This document shows positions 51,501-61,730 of a stretch of 64,000 nucleotides of DNA, piece after piece; position 1 is the first letter of the stretch, and the number at the start of each line of letters is the position of its first letter. The stretch is from Lutraria lutraria (lineage: Eukaryota > Mollusca > Bivalvia > Venerida > Mactridae). The notes below the pieces were generated by a model that was given only the letters and a program-made list of their open reading frames with translations, searched no databases and was not told the origin of the DNA. The DNA is taken from assembly GCA_964023205.1 (NCBI GenBank), contig OZ026848.1:3772501-3836500 (forward strand), read 5' to 3'. Position numbers and translations under genes: made by a program.

Positions 51501-52865
51501 CGTGTTCTTATCATTATATGGTATTTATTTTTCCTGGTTATACTAAGAAGGAAATAAATGTTTATCATATTATAACTTTGAACATGTGCTTGATTATCAC
51601 TTTTTATGTATTAAACAATGTTCAATGTTCCACTTAGATTTAACACTTAAGTGTTTAATAGTTTATGATGAGGTACTTATAATTATATACAATTTATTTA
51701 TTTATTCTGTATTAGCTTCATATATCAAACAGATGAAGTTAATGAAGCCATCAATAAAAAGCTGTTAGTAATCAGTTAAAAAACCCTCTAGCCATGACAT
51801 TTTTGGTGATTTTTTTTATATAATATTGTGAGTTTTGATGTTGAATTGGAAATTTATACTTGATACAGTACACATATTCATTTAACAATGTGCAGGGGTA
51901 TACTAAAATAGCAGTGTAAGAGCCCTTGAATAACACTAAAAATAAAAGTGTATTTGCGGTTTCAGGGCCACCGGTAGCAATGTGACATTTGGTCAGCTGA
52001 TGGGTGGGGTTTGGGAGATGTGAATATTCGAAAAAAATACTGGCAAATTTCCTTTTTTTGCCAAAATAGTGGGGCGGCAATTATCACTCCTGTCGCCCCC
52101 ATCTCTGGCCCTCTGGTTTGAGGGAATCAATAGTAGATTCAACCTACTAGGAATTTTGTACTAGTTAACACCTTTGTTGATTGTCAGCCAGAATATTCCT
52201 CCTTTACTAGTTTTTCTCTGGTATTCTTTTGTTAAAGTATAGATCTAAATTAAAGCAAATTAATTTGTAAACTGTTGTTTTTTTCTGTGTTTTCAGGATG
52301 TTATTGTTGGATGTTTGATATCACTTGTTGTCGCAGCCTTTGTAATTCCTTTCACCAAGGAGATAGATTGGTTTATACAGACAAGTCCCTGCCTCACCCG
52401 TGTTGATATTTCTACTCTGTTTGGCCTTCTCTACAATCCTGTATCCAGCACCAGAAATCGGTAACAACACAAGACCTGATTGTGTCAAGGTCATTGCCAC
52501 TGTGACAGGGTGTCTGCTGGGAATATGGGGCAACTACTTCTACGGGATGTCTCAAGCCGTACCAGTGGAAGGGTTGTATGAAATATACATTCCAAGTTTG
52601 AAAATAGTTGCCTGTGCTATTCTTAGATTTATGATCGGCGTACTAACCGTAGCGCTCGTGAAAACTGTGGTTCAAACGATCACTGTAAAGTTTCTATCAT
52701 ATGTCTGTGCTCTTGAGAAAGCTGACCGACATCATCCGAAAATTCAAGTTCCATAACAGGTTTATCACATATATGGCTCTCGGGATTATAATCAGTTGGA
52801 CTGTACCCATTCTGCATCACAAGTTTGGACTGGGTCGCCCTAACTACTACTTAGAAGTACTATGA
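39548..52865 (+). CDS. SGPP: Sphingosine-1-phosphate phosphatase, three coding exons, two apparent frameshifts in the last
   Basis: ER-membrane enzyme of the PAP2 family that dephosphorylates sphingosine-1-phosphate to sphingosine. Exons 39548-40198, 44367-44456 and 52297-52865, all phase 0. All three active-site motifs are present: KDIVQWSRP (about residues 167-175), PSTHA (194-198) and SRMYLGVH followed by D across the exon 2/3 junction (237-248). A hydrophilic N-terminal tail of about 105 residues precedes the first membrane segments, as in SGPP1. The ATG at 39548 is the first in frame. Exon 3 starts well (DVIVGCLISLVV) but the family similarity moves to the next frame near 52388-52402 (then GNNTRPDCVKVIATVTG) and again near 52742-52758 (then RFITYMALGII), ending at TGA 52863-52865. 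With the shifts the length is about 436 residues, near the 441 of human SGPP1. The shifts are assembly indels or a broken allele. Confidence 0.9.
41903..42089. mobile_element. MITE, family M1 (SGPP intron 1)
   Basis: Terminal inverted repeats TACAGTCATACCTGTG and CACAGGTTATACTGTA; the interior has GTGGCCTTTATTGACAGGTG. TA at both ends is consistent with a TA target. Confidence 0.85.
42776..42936. mobile_element. MITE, family M1 (SGPP intron 1)
   Basis: CAGTCAGACCTGTGATC at the left and CGAAGGTTTGACTGTA at the right, with the same interior as the copy 700 bases upstream. Confidence 0.85.
44110..44276. mobile_element. MITE, family M1 (SGPP intron 1)
   Basis: TACAGTCAAACCATCC at the left and CACCGGTTTGACTGTA at the right; it sits 90 bases before SGPP exon 2. 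Confidence 0.85.
44850..45110 (+). mobile_element. SINE copy, family S3 (SGPP intron 2)
   Basis: tRNA-like box B GGGATTCAAATCTC, then 'gttgattttcttccatata', 'ctgttagaatgcagtcca' and 'ggtttggtgaactgcc'. Confidence 0.65.
46188..46356. mobile_element. MITE, family M2 (SGPP intron 2)
   Basis: TACAGTACAGCCTCTCCAGAG at the left is inverted at the right as TCTACAGAGGTTGTACTGTA. The interior also carries 'gtagagaaacaacctct'. Confidence 0.8.
46778..47030 (+). mobile_element. Repeat P, copy 2 (SINE-like)
   Basis: A tRNA-like stretch precedes 'tttaggacggtgctg' and 'cctcataaacaatgc', which also occur at 37226. The two copies align over about 150 bases by eye. Confidence 0.5.
47050..47262. mobile_element. 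Interspersed repeat of the ACTGTGGAATC type
   Basis: Begins TACTGTGGAATCAGTAATTTTG and continues 'gggggatttaatttcgt'. Repeats starting this way are common in mollusc genomes; this is from memory and no alignment was done. Confidence 0.4.
47615..47765 (+). mobile_element. Decayed SINE, family S4
   Basis: Shares 'gtcactagctcct' and the spacing of the head with the copy near 27925; ends near 'gtgggtttaacacta'. Confidence 0.4.
47785..47950 (-). mobile_element. SINE copy, family S3 (SGPP intron 2)
   Basis: On the minus strand it has a box B-like GGGTTTGAATCCC and 'ttggttagaatacagccca', as in the other S3 copies. Confidence 0.6.
48152..48539. mobile_element. MITE, family M5 (SGPP intron 2)
   Basis: TTAAAGTCCCATTAGCTT at the left and AAGCTTATGGGACTTTAA at the right. 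The AT-rich interior includes GCGTGACGTCACT (about 48315-48327). Confidence 0.8.
50690..50895 (-). mobile_element. SINE copy, family S3 (SGPP intron 2)
   Basis: Minus strand ends in AATGACGTTAAACCC and carries 'actggttggaaaacgtgtta' and 'ggtgaattgcctgccgg', the S3 3' part; the 5' part is decayed. Confidence 0.55.
51139..51154 (+). repeat. G homopolymer (16 bases)
   Basis: Uninterrupted G run in SGPP intron 2; similar G/C runs occur near 1308 and 56449. Length is unreliable in assemblies. Confidence 0.9.
52388..52402 (+). other. SGPP: Apparent frameshift 1 in SGPP exon 3
   Basis: Reading straight on from the splice junction meets TAA at 52462. The frame with family-like sequence is the next one, so one surplus base (or two missing) lies in this stretch, which holds short C-runs (ccctgcctcaccc). 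Confidence 0.75.
52742..52758 (+). other. SGPP: Apparent frameshift 2 in SGPP exon 3
   Basis: The frame in use before this point stops at TAA 52754-52756. The last membrane segment (RFITYMALGIIISWTVPIL) reads in the next frame from about 52758 to the stop at 52863. Again one surplus base or two missing. Confidence 0.7.
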
Positions 52866-53439
52866 TCGCTTAAATGGTCATTTTGGTTTCAGTGTACCGT
52901 TAGTGGTAAAGAAATGCTGCAATCAGACTTACTCAAATCGCCGAAATCTGTTTCTTCTTTTGATGTGCTAAAAATTAAGGATTTGCGAACTTCAGAAATT
53001 CATGAAATTATGCTGGTCGTGAATTAATTTTTTGTTCACTTAAGTACATAAAAGTCAGCCTCAATCAAAGCCTTTTTGCTAATTGTGTTCATTTGTTAGA
53101 ACTGTATCATTGTAGGAATGCTTTTTTTTTTTAGATTTTTTAAACCCAATAGTAATCCCTACATTAAATGTTAAAATGCTTTAATAATAACTGCCCTCAG
53201 GCTTTAAAAATTTCCTTCTTGATTTACTTGAATTTCTTCCGTAGTTATGTACAAAAATCTTACATGTGTTTCTATGTTATTCACTAGTCCTGTCTGTTTT
53301 CTTTTAACTAAGAAAAAAACCGTATCAATGTTGTATCGTATCACAAATGAATTTCTTGTTTTGTGATTTTGTATTGCATATTAATCTACATTTAGTACTC
53401 ATAAATTCATCTTGCATTAATTTTATTATTTTATATTAA

Positions 53440-53670
53440 TACTCTATTCCGAGCGATCCGGGTTGGAATCCAGGTCGTGACTGGTCATATCCTTCTAGGA
53501 ACAATTTGACAGAAATGTTGATTTTCTTTCATACTTGGAGAGGTTGCCAGCTCCTTGTGCAAGATTAAATAAGTACTGGTTAGGATACAGTCCTGGACAA
53601 CTAGTTAGGTGACCCAGCTGCCAAATTTAACTGAATTATCATTGAAAAAGGCCTTTAACGTAATGACACA
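53440..53670 (+). mobile_element. SINE copy, family S3, downstream of SGPP
   Basis: Box B-like GGGTTGGAATCC, then 'tgttgattttctttcatact', 'ccagctccttgtgcaag', 'ggttaggatacagtcctgga' and the tail TTGAAAAAGGCCTTTAACG. Confidence 0.7.
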
Positions 53671-54244
53671 AATTGAAACTTTAAATTCATGTTTTATTGG
53701 TATTAATAATTCATTTTTTTTGTGAATGTTTGCACAAACTTTACATTAAAATACAGGCAGGATTACTGAAATAATGTTATCATATTATGGATATGTTTTA
53801 CAAATTCTTGAATACTCAAATCATTGAATTCATAAAATTGTAATACTATAGCTTTAAGATCAAATGCTGCTCTTTGAATGATACAATACATTACCTATTG
53901 ATACCAGTATTATAAATTCATCATGTATACAAGTGTATACAAGTACCATACTTAAGATATTCAGTGAGTAAATGTTCTCCAAGGTTTATAATTATTATGA
54001 AACCAAACATCTAGTTCCCAAGTTCCATTTATTACACCATCCATTTCTTGAAGGTAAAATACTCAGCTTTTCTGATATTTGTTCAATAGCTTTAATTTCT
54101 GTACCATCTCATTATAATTATCTTATATTATCTTGGACTAAGTTTTATTATTGGTCTTTTTCCATCTTAGATGTCATAAAATCATTGGTCTATGTTTTTA
54201 ATGCCTTATTTCAAAGTGAACATTATTTTGAAGGCTGAATATCA

Positions 54245-54404
54245 TTGGCTTTTTATTTTTTCGAAAGACCTTTATTCATTAGTTTTATACATTATATTTT
54301 GAAAGACCTAATTTCATTGGTTTTTTATTTTTTGAAAGGACCTATTTTCATTGGTTTTTATTTTTTGTAAGACCTAATTTCATTGGCTTTCCTTATTTGA
54401 ATGA
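54245..54404. repeat. Minisatellite of about 35-bp units
   Basis: Four to five loose units of 'ttggttttttattttttga' followed by 'aagacctaatttca'. Confidence 0.8.
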
Positions 54405-55462
54405 CTTTTTTTGGTCAGTCTTTATCGCCGCGCTGTCAATGCAGAAATGCAGTAACAATGCTAGGAATTATAGGTCTTGTGGTTTGTTCCATCATAACTG
54501 TATAACTGTATAAAGCTCATATCATCTTTATATATTTATGTAGATTGCTTCTAATCATAATAAATATATCATGTTTCACCATGTGTACAAAAGCCACTCT
54601 TATAAGCACATATTTATTTAAAGAATGGACAAATACTTCTTTACATACAGGCTAACTGTTCATAAAACCATGCACAGTACCTTCGTTGAGCATTAATTAA
54701 TCTAATAGAACAGAAGTAATAAGTATTGTATAAATGGTGAATGGTAGAAAAATATGTGTGCATTGAATCAGGAAATAGGTAAACAGTAAAGCTTATATTT
54801 AAGAAACCAGTCACAAAATGATTATTGCCAATTTATATCTGTGTATATCTAGACTTAATGAAATTTCTTTAAAGGGTATTGAATGTCTTAGTGCACCACA
54901 AGTGTATATTGATAATCAGCCCAATTTAAGGACAACCACATGTTGAGTCCAATACATATGATTTAACAAAAGAAATAAATATTGATTGACAGAAGGCATA
55001 TATTTAGACTTGAGATATACTGTGACATACAGGTTTATGACAATACATAAATATTAGAAAATTCTGTATATAAAAGACTTAGTAACCAGAAAAATGTAGC
55101 TTAAATTGTACCTACATTGTCTAAGTTTATTGGATTATGTTTTTATAATAATTTCTTCTTTTCATTGATATTTTGGTATTTTTTTCCTGTTTTTTTTTTT
55201 CTCTTTACTTTATAAGTAATCAATTGAGATATGTGTGTATAAAAATATAATAATCAAGAGATATTTTTTGTGTAATTTGAATCAAACATTGCATGTGATA
55301 AAATGATTTCACATTATGTACAACACAGTAACATAGAATTCGTTTTCAATGACAGTTAATTTAGAAAATACTGTTCATTATACAAATTTGTTAACACAAA
55401 AAAAAATCAAGTTTCTGATTAAAAATGTTCATGGATGGTGAAACATGATATATTTATTATGA

Positions 55463-55662
55463 NNNNNNNNNNNNNNNNNNNNNNNNNNNNNNNNNNNNNN
55501 NNNNNNNNNNNNNNNNNNNNNNNNNNNNNNNNNNNNNNNNNNNNNNNNNNNNNNNNNNNNNNNNNNNNNNNNNNNNNNNNNNNNNNNNNNNNNNNNNNNN
55601 NNNNNNNNNNNNNNNNNNNNNNNNNNNNNNNNNNNNNNNNNNNNNNNNNNNNNNNNNNNNNN
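55463..55662. other. Assembly gap (200 N)
   Basis: Exactly 200 N, so probably a fixed-size placeholder. Any open frame across it is meaningless. Confidence 1.
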
Positions 55663-58076
55663 CAGATGAGACTAATATTAGTATAATAACTGTAACCTTA
55701 TTTGGCAGTAATTTTCATAGCAACAATTATTATCTCTTAATTTGTTTTGATAACTTAAAGTTTGTTTTTTCGAAATCAACAATTTAATGTTGTTGCATAA
55801 TTTTTCATAGGATTTCTTTTCTCCTTTTTTTTCATTTTGTTAATCAATTTTCTTAGAAACAGCTTTTCACCTAATTGACTGTAAAATAACATTATTAACA
55901 TTTTCTATTACATATTGTGAAAAAAAACACTTAAATTGGTTCACAAGTACATACTTTTTCTATGAAGATGTTACTAGAACAAGTTGCTTTAATTCATTGA
56001 TTGTTAGAAATATTTTGGGCCTGTTATATTAGGCCTTAGGCAGTAGTCATTACGCTGATGTAATTTCTGATGGTTTAGTGAGAAAAAGTGTAAAAGTATA
56101 GAATAAATTTATACCTGTCCATGAAAAAAACTTTTAAAAGTTGAAGAATGATTATTTTTATTTGAGTCAGTCCTGACTTGTCTGTTGAAAAAATGCCTAT
56201 ACTTTGTACTTAATAAAAAAAGACTTTTGGTTATATTGGTCAGATTGTCTGCATGATCACCATTCCAGGCCTTAAAACTGTTGTAACTGATAAATATATG
56301 TTCTGTAAAATATTTAATTAGGCCAGCAAAAAGGTTTATGTTGAAGGTTACCTGAATTACCCTATTTTTGGAGCACTGGCCTTTTAGATTGCTAACAGCA
56401 AAATCCAAAGTACAAATATATTTGGAAGCAAGTTTTAGAACCATGTCGGGGGAGGGGAGGGGGGGGGGGCAGAAAGTGATACAAACTTACTCATGTTCAT
56501 AACATCAATTTGAAAAAACAAAATATGGTCCAAAATGGCATCTAAGTAAAAGCTAAGGTGTTAAATCTACTTGATCAATATCAGATCAATATACAAGGCA
56601 ATATATCACCATTTTAGTTTCTAATTTTTAAAAGTCTCCAGCTCCCAACAGTAGGAGGAGTCAACCCAAGATATCCATCTTCTTTGTGTACTGTATGCCA
56701 TTAATTTACAGCTGGCTGCACCCCTGATCCCAAAAAAAATTAGACAAGAAAGATTTTGCAACTTACTTACAGTATCCTATTTTTAGATCAAGTAGTCATA
56801 AACATGACTTTTTTCTGGCTTTAGTTACACTTTTTGATTGAAGTTAATTGTTAATTAATTGTTACTTGTTTTACCGTTTGATGGCATTGTTCTAAGTGCT
56901 ACAAAGAAAAACTAGGGTTATTTATTTATAAGATAATTTTATGTAGGTATTGTGATTCACGCACATTCCATCCAAGTGATATGAGTACGGTACGTTGTTA
57001 AAATATTGTATGTGAGATGGATTTATCAGGATCTAACTCAAATGAGTCTGTTGTTGTATTCTCTCACTTTTGAGTTTTCTAACTTCTTAGGACATGGTGC
57101 AGAAGCTAGAAAGAAAAACTATGTATTTGAAAATTATACATTTACTTCAAGGGAAACAACTCTAATTTGACATCAGGAATTTGTTACAATATGAGTACAC
57201 TGTCAATTGGTATATTTCATTAAGCTTGTTAATATCAATATTCTGTACTGTTCATCCCAATGTCTTTATTGCATAGTATTACACAGTAGCGACTTTTTCT
57301 ATATCTTATAAAACAGATACTAATTAATATACATTTTGTGGTTTTCTTCCAAGTAAAAAAAGTTTCTTGATTTTGATAAAAATAGTCTGAAGTTTATCCT
57401 GTTGAAAGTCTATTTAATTTAAACTTCATGTAATTTATTGTTACAGAGACAAAAACATACATTACTTCCTGTATCACAGTTGTGTACATGCATACTTGAA
57501 CAATACACTTAATTGTTTTCCAAGTAAAACTCTTATTGCATAAAAATCCCCTTCATTTTTGTAATACTCTCAAAATTTAAGATTCTCTGAAGTACTTTCA
57601 TCAATTATGTGTCCATTTGTTACAATAACTTGTTGTTTTAATGTACGATTCAACCAGTTATCTTTCAGTTCATAATTGTACATGTACTTACATTGAAACA
57701 TTGTGACAAATTTCCTTTTGTGTATTTTTTTAATTATCCAAACATGTATGAGCAAACTTCTTATCAAAATAATTTAACCTTTCACTGTGATTATTACATT
57801 AATTGATGCAGAATCAGTTTGTTTTTTTCTGTTAATAATATGAGAATAATGAAAAATGTTCCTCTATTAGTTTTATCCAGTTGAAAATTTTTAATTAATA
57901 GTTTACTGTTATTGTGTAGGTTTTACATTTCTGAATAAAATTGTTTGAATGTAATGCTTCTGTTTTATGTTATGGTTTAATCTGTACAAGTATGGTCCTG
58001 AAAAGATCCAACTCCCTGAATTATGTGCTTTGTTAACAAGGTACATATAATAGGCTTGTGGTAGCTGTGTATCGAA

Positions 58077-58259
58077 CAGTCAAACCTGCGAACAAAGGCC
58101 ACCCTTCAGAAAGACAAAAAAATAATGTGTTCTTCATTGACAGGTGGCCTTTACTCAGAGGTCATTTTGTTCTAAATTATCAATGATGATTTTAAATGAA
58201 TGGCCTTTATCAACAGGGTGATCATATCGAAGGTGGCCCCCGAAGACAAGTTTGACTGA
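58077..58259. mobile_element. MITE, family M1 (intergenic)
   Basis: CAGTCAAACCTGCGAAC at the left and AAGACAAGTTTGACTG at the right, with the shared interior. Confidence 0.85.
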
Positions 58260-58680
58260 ACATGTATGTGTACGTGTTACCAAGGGCTTAACAGAGACAT
58301 CAGTTTGTAGAAATGTGTTTAGCGGGAATTAACTCTTTTAGCTGACAGCTTAAACTGTCTCCTATGCCTTGATAGCATCTTGTTATTTTTGTAGTACTTC
58401 TTGTACATCTTGATACCTGTCATGTACTTTTAGGAATTATTTATAACTAGTCCCTTTCGGTATATTATTCAACCGGCATTCACTTCTAATAGATAAGTTA
58501 AATTATTCCAGATGACATATAAATTTAGATGTATCTTGTTCAAACACTTGGTAAAGTCACTTTGAAGCCAAACTAAAATTTACAATATGAGAAAAAGGAG
58601 AACATTAAAACACATATTGGTAGGAATTATTAACTTTAAATTGCTTATTGAAGTCATATATAGATTAACTTAAGTCTCCT

Positions 58681-60379
58681 TTGATGAAGCTTATATCTGA
58701 TTATTTAATATTAGGTGACCCATCTATAGAAGTTATTTATCCATATTGTAAAGTCATTTATAGAATGTTAAATACGTCCGATATATGCTGTTATTGCGAA
58801 TGCTTAAATTATTTTAATATTTTGTGTTTTATTCATAACTACTACAGGCCATGTATCTCAGATCTGTATTCTTATAAGTGCAATTACTTTTTTTCTAGCA
58901 GTATATCAAATAATTATTATCAAGATTTCGACTCTCAAGCTTTAGATAATAATTCTACACCAGTACAGGTTAATTCAAAACGTAATAACTGTGATATTGA
59001 TGGCACACAACAAACCAACCATTTCATCGTTAATAGGAACGATAACTCTAACGATTCATCTATAGACCAGACCGTCACTAACCAAGTTCTAGACTATGCA
59101 TCTCAACTTAAACATGAAACAAAGTTGAACTTTCTATCATTGAACGTATGTGGTCTGAAATCAAAAGTCAATTGTCCAGAATTTATTAATTTAATCAATT
59201 CTTACGCTTTGATAGGATTACAAGAAACAAAATTGGACAATTTAGATCATGTTGCAATAAATAACTACAAATTATACACAAAGAATAGGAAAACTATCAG
59301 TAGACGTAAGTCAGGCGGATTAGCGCTTCTTGTGAAAAAAGAAATCTCAAATTACATTAAAATTATAGAAACGGGTTCAAAACTTGTCCTTTGGTTTTCA
59401 ATTTCAAAAGAAGTAACTGGGTTGGACTCTGATATTTTATGTGGGGTTGTCTATATCCCTCCAGAAAATTCTGATTACGCAGCTGACGATCCATTTCTTG
59501 AAATTCAGTCAGAACTGAATGAACTTTCTAAGAAATATATGTATTTTATTCTTTTTGGTGATTATAATTCCAGAACAAAAAATCTAGATGACTTTATTAC
59601 GCTAGATGAAAATTTTTTGACTTATTTTTTACTGGCATAGAATCCCAAGTAATCTAAGATATTGTTCCCATTGTCCTGATAAAATAGGCGACGAATTTCA
59701 TTACCTTTTTGAATGTACCAAATATACAAATGAAAGAAAACGATTTATCAAACCATACTTTTTAAGAAGGCCTAACATGTACAAATTTGAACAACTTATG
59801 TCGACCAGTAGTCAAATAGAAAATATTAAGTTATGTAAATTCATTAAATGTATTCTGTCAGGAATAAGAAATTAACATGTTTGTAATATGTATGTTCAAT
59901 TATGTGTTATTATTAATTATATATGTGAGTATATACGTACAGTATATACAACTATGTACGTACATGTACATGTATGATAGTTTTCTTGTCCGTCCGTCTG
60001 TGTTTCTTCTACTAGTATGCCTCCTTGCTCCTAGTAATGGTCATTAAAATTTGTTTTACTCTTAAAATCTAACCACATTTAGAATCAGGCGACTCTCCGG
60101 CAAAATAATAATAATAAAAAGGAATAAAGAAAGAAATCATTTAAAAGAAACATTCTTAACAGTTTTTTTATATCAGTTTAAATATAAAGTGAATTTAACA
60201 GAATTTGGTTACACCTACCTAAATGAAATTGCTTTAGTGAACATGTATGTTTATATATGTATGTATTTTTACGCCTCGTACCCTTTTGCATGAATGTAAT
60301 ACCTCATGTTTACATGTTTATACTATGTATATTGCATGTATTGAGAGAAATAAAGGTATGTTATGTTATGTTATGTTAA
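58681..60379 (+). mobile_element. Non-LTR retrotransposon remnant with reverse transcriptase deleted
   Basis: An open frame to 59640 encodes an APE-type endonuclease: LSLNVCGL, IGLQETKLDN, a GGLALLVKK stretch and FGDYNSRT (family motifs N, E and D-x-N). It stops just after the DDF segment. Directly downstream, in another frame (59640-59873), is the element's C-terminal region: RYCSHCPDKIGDEFHYLFEC, a C-x2-C...H...C zinc knuckle, ending at TAA. The end of the endonuclease and the whole reverse transcriptase are missing. The 3' end is an AATAAAGG followed by four TATGT units (to 60379), a simple-repeat tail typical of CR1/L2-like elements. The 5' boundary is not visible. Not expected to be active. 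Confidence 0.85.
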
Positions 60380-60639
60380 AGTATTTTAAATATTTTGAAT
60401 TGATTGGTGCGAAAAACAATTTGATTGACATGACAAACACTATATATCTGTGTGTCTAGTAATAGCATTAAAAACTGTTAAGCAGGAATTTCATATAACA
60501 AAACTAAGTTTATTACATGTCAGATATTGAAAGACACATATAGATTTCTTCCTTGTTAAATATGTATAGTATGATATACTGACCACACATTAATTTTTTT
60601 TTATTGCAAGTAAAATTCATTTTTAATGATACTTTACTT

Positions 60640-61160
60640 ACTTTATTTTATTGTGGTATATAAGGTCACCGGCCCATGCACAAAATAAAACAGTTTACAT
60701 ACAAACATTGACAGTGAGATGAGGTATATATGAAAGTCAGAAACATACATGTATGTGCATACATGTAACACATAAATATACATACATGTATAATATAATC
60801 ACATAAATACACACAAGATTATTGTTACACGGTTAGTACTTCAAAGGTCAAAAACATGAAAAAAATACCGAGATAAAGAAGCCCACTATACAAGGGAAAA
60901 TAAGAAGAAAAAATAATTTAATAACTATTCAAAACTTCCCAGAAAAATGCTCCTTTCTTTGAATTTATAATAAATAAACATAGCCACATTACGTATGACA
61001 TCAGTATCAGTACATGATCATAATCTGTTACTAAGAACGTTTGTAGATTAGGATTAGTTAGATATATCGGTGGTTTGTATTTTATTTGTAAATCTGTGTA
61101 AAGTGCACATAACATTAAAAAATGAAATTCATCCTCAATGTAACTTTCACAATATCAAGG
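60640..61160 (-). mobile_element. 5'-truncated non-LTR retrotransposon 3' end
   Basis: On the minus strand it encodes the tail of a LINE C-terminal domain (YIEDEFHFLMLCALYTDLQ, then NPNLQTFLVTDYDHVL and INSKKGAFFWEVLNSY) followed by a 3' UTR and the terminal run AATAAAATAAAGTAAGTAAAG near 60640. It is a different subfamily from the copy just upstream. Confidence 0.7.
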
Positions 61161-61190
61161 ACTTATATACATACATGTATGTATATAAGT
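61161..61190. repeat. Perfect 30-bp palindrome
   Basis: ACTTATATACATACA followed directly by its exact reverse complement, at the 5' edge of the minus-strand LINE fragment. Confidence 0.9.
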
Positions 61191-61638
61191 TTTTGACAAT
61201 ATAAACATTTAAAAGGGAATAAATATTAGGGATTCCTCAATGTCTACCATGTTCTGTCACAAGCATGTGGGAAGAAGTTCTGAATTTAGTATAACGGTAT
61301 ATTTCAAATAAGCAATGGATCACACGAAATCCGTTATTTTACATATATATTGTAATCCATAGTCCCTGCTAAATTATTAATTTTTAACAGTTGATATTGA
61401 CACATTGTTAAACATTAATTTGTCAGAAAAAATCAATAAAAATGAAATAGATGTGTTACAGTTTGTTTTGTTGTTTTGTACGGCTTGTTGTCAGGGACAC
61501 TGTATGACACTTAACATAAATATGTAACGTAGTATCCCTGTAGTTATATATACCGCCCGTCCAAGGGTAGAAAATACGGGATTTATTATGTACCGCATTC
61601 TAAGGCTTGTTAGTCGCACTTTAAACTGATCACCGGTT

Positions 61639-61650
61639 TGCGCATGCGCA
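61639..61650. promoter_or_regulatory. NRF1-type palindrome upstream of the calaxin start
   Basis: TGCGCATGCGCA matches the NRF1 consensus exactly and lies about 80 bases before the calaxin ATG, in the only CpG-rich patch of the right-hand region. This supports 61731 as the true first exon. Confidence 0.55.
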
Positions 61651-61730
61651 CTGCGCATAACAACAAGTACACATCCGGCTAGAGGCTGTTTTAAAAAATC
61701 ACTGGCTTCATGTTAGTTTAAGTCGTAAAG

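Larger units (their letters stand above)
52866..58076. other. SGPP 3' flank and intergenic, no gene seen
   Basis: Holds one S3 SINE, a minisatellite, the N gap and G-rich runs near 56449. AATAAA near 54560 is a possible but distant polyadenylation signal. Confidence 0.4.

Noticed and set aside
55435..55686. Open frame across the N gap
   Set aside because: It consists almost entirely of undetermined bases.
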